In this document: piece by piece, positions 5,940-6,701 of the stretch
How positions within the stretch are numbered: the first letter of the stretch is position 1
How the letters are laid out: each line of letters begins with the position of its first letter
DNA from: Ruminococcaceae bacterium UBA7030
GTDB lineage: Bacteria > Bacillota > Clostridia > Oscillospirales > Acutalibacteraceae
DNA: 6,701 nt
NCBI GenBank assembly: GCA_002494125.1
Contig: DLBD01000075.1
Location: 1-6,701 of the forward strand
Direction: 5' to 3'
The notes under the pieces: generated by a model
Databases searched by the model: none
Seen by the model: only the letters and a program-made list of their open reading frames with translations
What the model was told of the DNA's origin: nothing
Position numbers and translations under genes: made by a program

Positions 5940-6701
5940 ATGTCTGACTTAAAGAAGAAGGCGTCAACGCTGATTAATCAGGTGCGCTACTATTGGAAGG
6001 AGCCTCCTAAGGGCAAATATATGTCCTTTAAGGAGATTGCAGCTTACGCCTTCGGTGGCATCGGTGCGTACTTTATTATCCAGCTTGGTTCAACTCTTAT
6101 TGTAAGCACGACGAATATAATCGTAAGCACAGCAATCGGTGTCGGACCAAAACACACGTTTATTATCTATTTGCTTGCAACGCTTCTGAATATTCCGCTG
6201 ACAGGAATCAGAGCAAATATGATAGATAACACCCGCGGCAAAGGCGGTAAATACCGACCTTATCTCATATCTATGGGTATTCCGACAACTATCATCGCAC
6301 TGATATACGTCTGGTTCCCGTATGAAAAGATGTATGAGCTTTTCCCGGGCGAGCAGTTTGGACTTGAAAAGGGATATATCATAAAGCTTGTTGTTGTATT
6401 TCTCTGCAACCTTGCACTGCATTTCTTCTTTAATTTCTTCAGAGATGCATATGAAAACCTAATCCATGTTCTTTCTCCGAACACGCAGGAAAGGACAAAC
6501 GTTCTTTCTATCAAAGCGGTTGTGTATTCACTGGCTCCGTCAATAATGAATATCTTAAATCCAATTATCGCACAGGTTTTTGCAAATAACGATCAGACAA
6601 ATATTCTCGTTTATCGTATTACTTATCCTATCTATGCTGTTTTAGGTATCGGTCTTACGATTGTTGTATGGGCAAATACCCGTGAAAAGATAGTGCAGGC
6701 T
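5940..6701 (+). CDS. MFS/GPH-family (MelB-like) transporter, N-terminal part
   Basis: The open frame from 5940 runs off the window after 254 residues, so the C-terminal half is missing. It resembles the glycoside-pentoside-hexuronide (MelB-like, COG2211-type) branch of the major facilitator superfamily, which imports sugars with a cation. Evidence: an approximately 30-residue charged cytoplasmic start (MSDLKKKAS), then hydrophobic helices; the loop after helix II, MIDNTRGKGGKYRPYL (94-109), matching the family D-x-T-x4-G-K/R-F/Y-x-P pattern; and LSPNTQERTN (178-187), matching the conserved cytoplasmic-loop ERT. The helix II acidic residues that bind the cation in MelB (Asp55, Asp59) appear absent: this protein reads NIPLTG (84-89). 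Coupling ion and substrate therefore cannot be assumed. The start has AAGGGG (5929-5934) 5 nt upstream. It lies 23 bp after the lipoprotein gene with no terminator, so it is probably the third operon gene. Confidence 0.85.
   Translation, partial: MSDLKKKASTLINQVRYYWKEPPKGKYMSFKEIAAYAFGGIGAYFIIQLGSTLIVSTTNIIVSTAIGVGPKHTFIIYLLATLLNIPLTGIRANMIDNTRGKGGKYRPYLISMGIPTTIIALIYVWFPYEKMYELFPGEQFGLEKGYIIKLVVVFLCNLALHFFFNFFRDAYENLIHVLSPNTQERTNVLSIKAVVYSLAPSIMNILNPIIAQVFANNDQTNILVYRITYPIYAVLGIGLTIVVWANTREKIVQA

Noticed and set aside
6090..6514. - strand frames of 84 and 110 codons
   Set aside because: They overlap the transporter frame, which has clear family motifs and a ribosome binding site; they show no family features of their own.

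Overview
The window looks like a chromosomal segment from a low-GC Gram-positive anaerobe, most likely a Clostridia member of the Ruminococcaceae/Oscillospiraceae type. This is inferred from AT-rich intergenic DNA, strong AGGAG-type ribosome binding sites, a GroEL ending in GGGMY, a K+-dependent Na+-type membrane pyrophosphatase, and a lipoprotein with a Gram-positive-like short signal peptide. No 16S rRNA or other marker is present, so species cannot be named.

Layout. (1) Positions 2-772, + strand: the 3' part of groEL, closed by a strong intrinsic terminator (787-818). (2) Positions 821-1040: a gene-free stretch that is not featureless. It holds five T-tract units phased at exactly 10 bp, a promoter-like sequence, a long imperfect hairpin and a second + strand intrinsic terminator with no protein gene in front of it. 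Together they suggest a small RNA gene of about 110 nt. (3) Positions 1041-3711, - strand: ppa (soluble family I pyrophosphatase) followed by hppA (membrane ion-pumping pyrophosphatase), 35 bp apart, with one shared terminator (1041-1078). (4) Positions 3712-3893: a divergent, AT-rich promoter region with 10-bp-phased repeats and a near-consensus + strand promoter. (5) Positions 3894 to the window end, + strand: an apparent three-gene operon of a membrane acyltransferase-3-like protein, a lipoprotein with a transglutaminase-like fold that has lost its catalytic triad, and the first 254 residues of a GPH/MelB-like MFS transporter, cut by the window edge.

How the genes work together. ppa and hppA both hydrolyse pyrophosphate, one releasing the energy as heat in the cytoplasm and the other storing it as an ion gradient, so a shared transcript is notable. 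The second operon is entirely envelope-directed (integral membrane acyltransferase, anchored extracellular pseudo-enzyme, transporter). It could modify or handle a cell-surface or imported carbohydrate, but its substrate cannot be read from the sequence. The items most worth following up are the candidate small RNA with its phased T-tract leader and the pseudo-transglutaminase lipoprotein in its operon.
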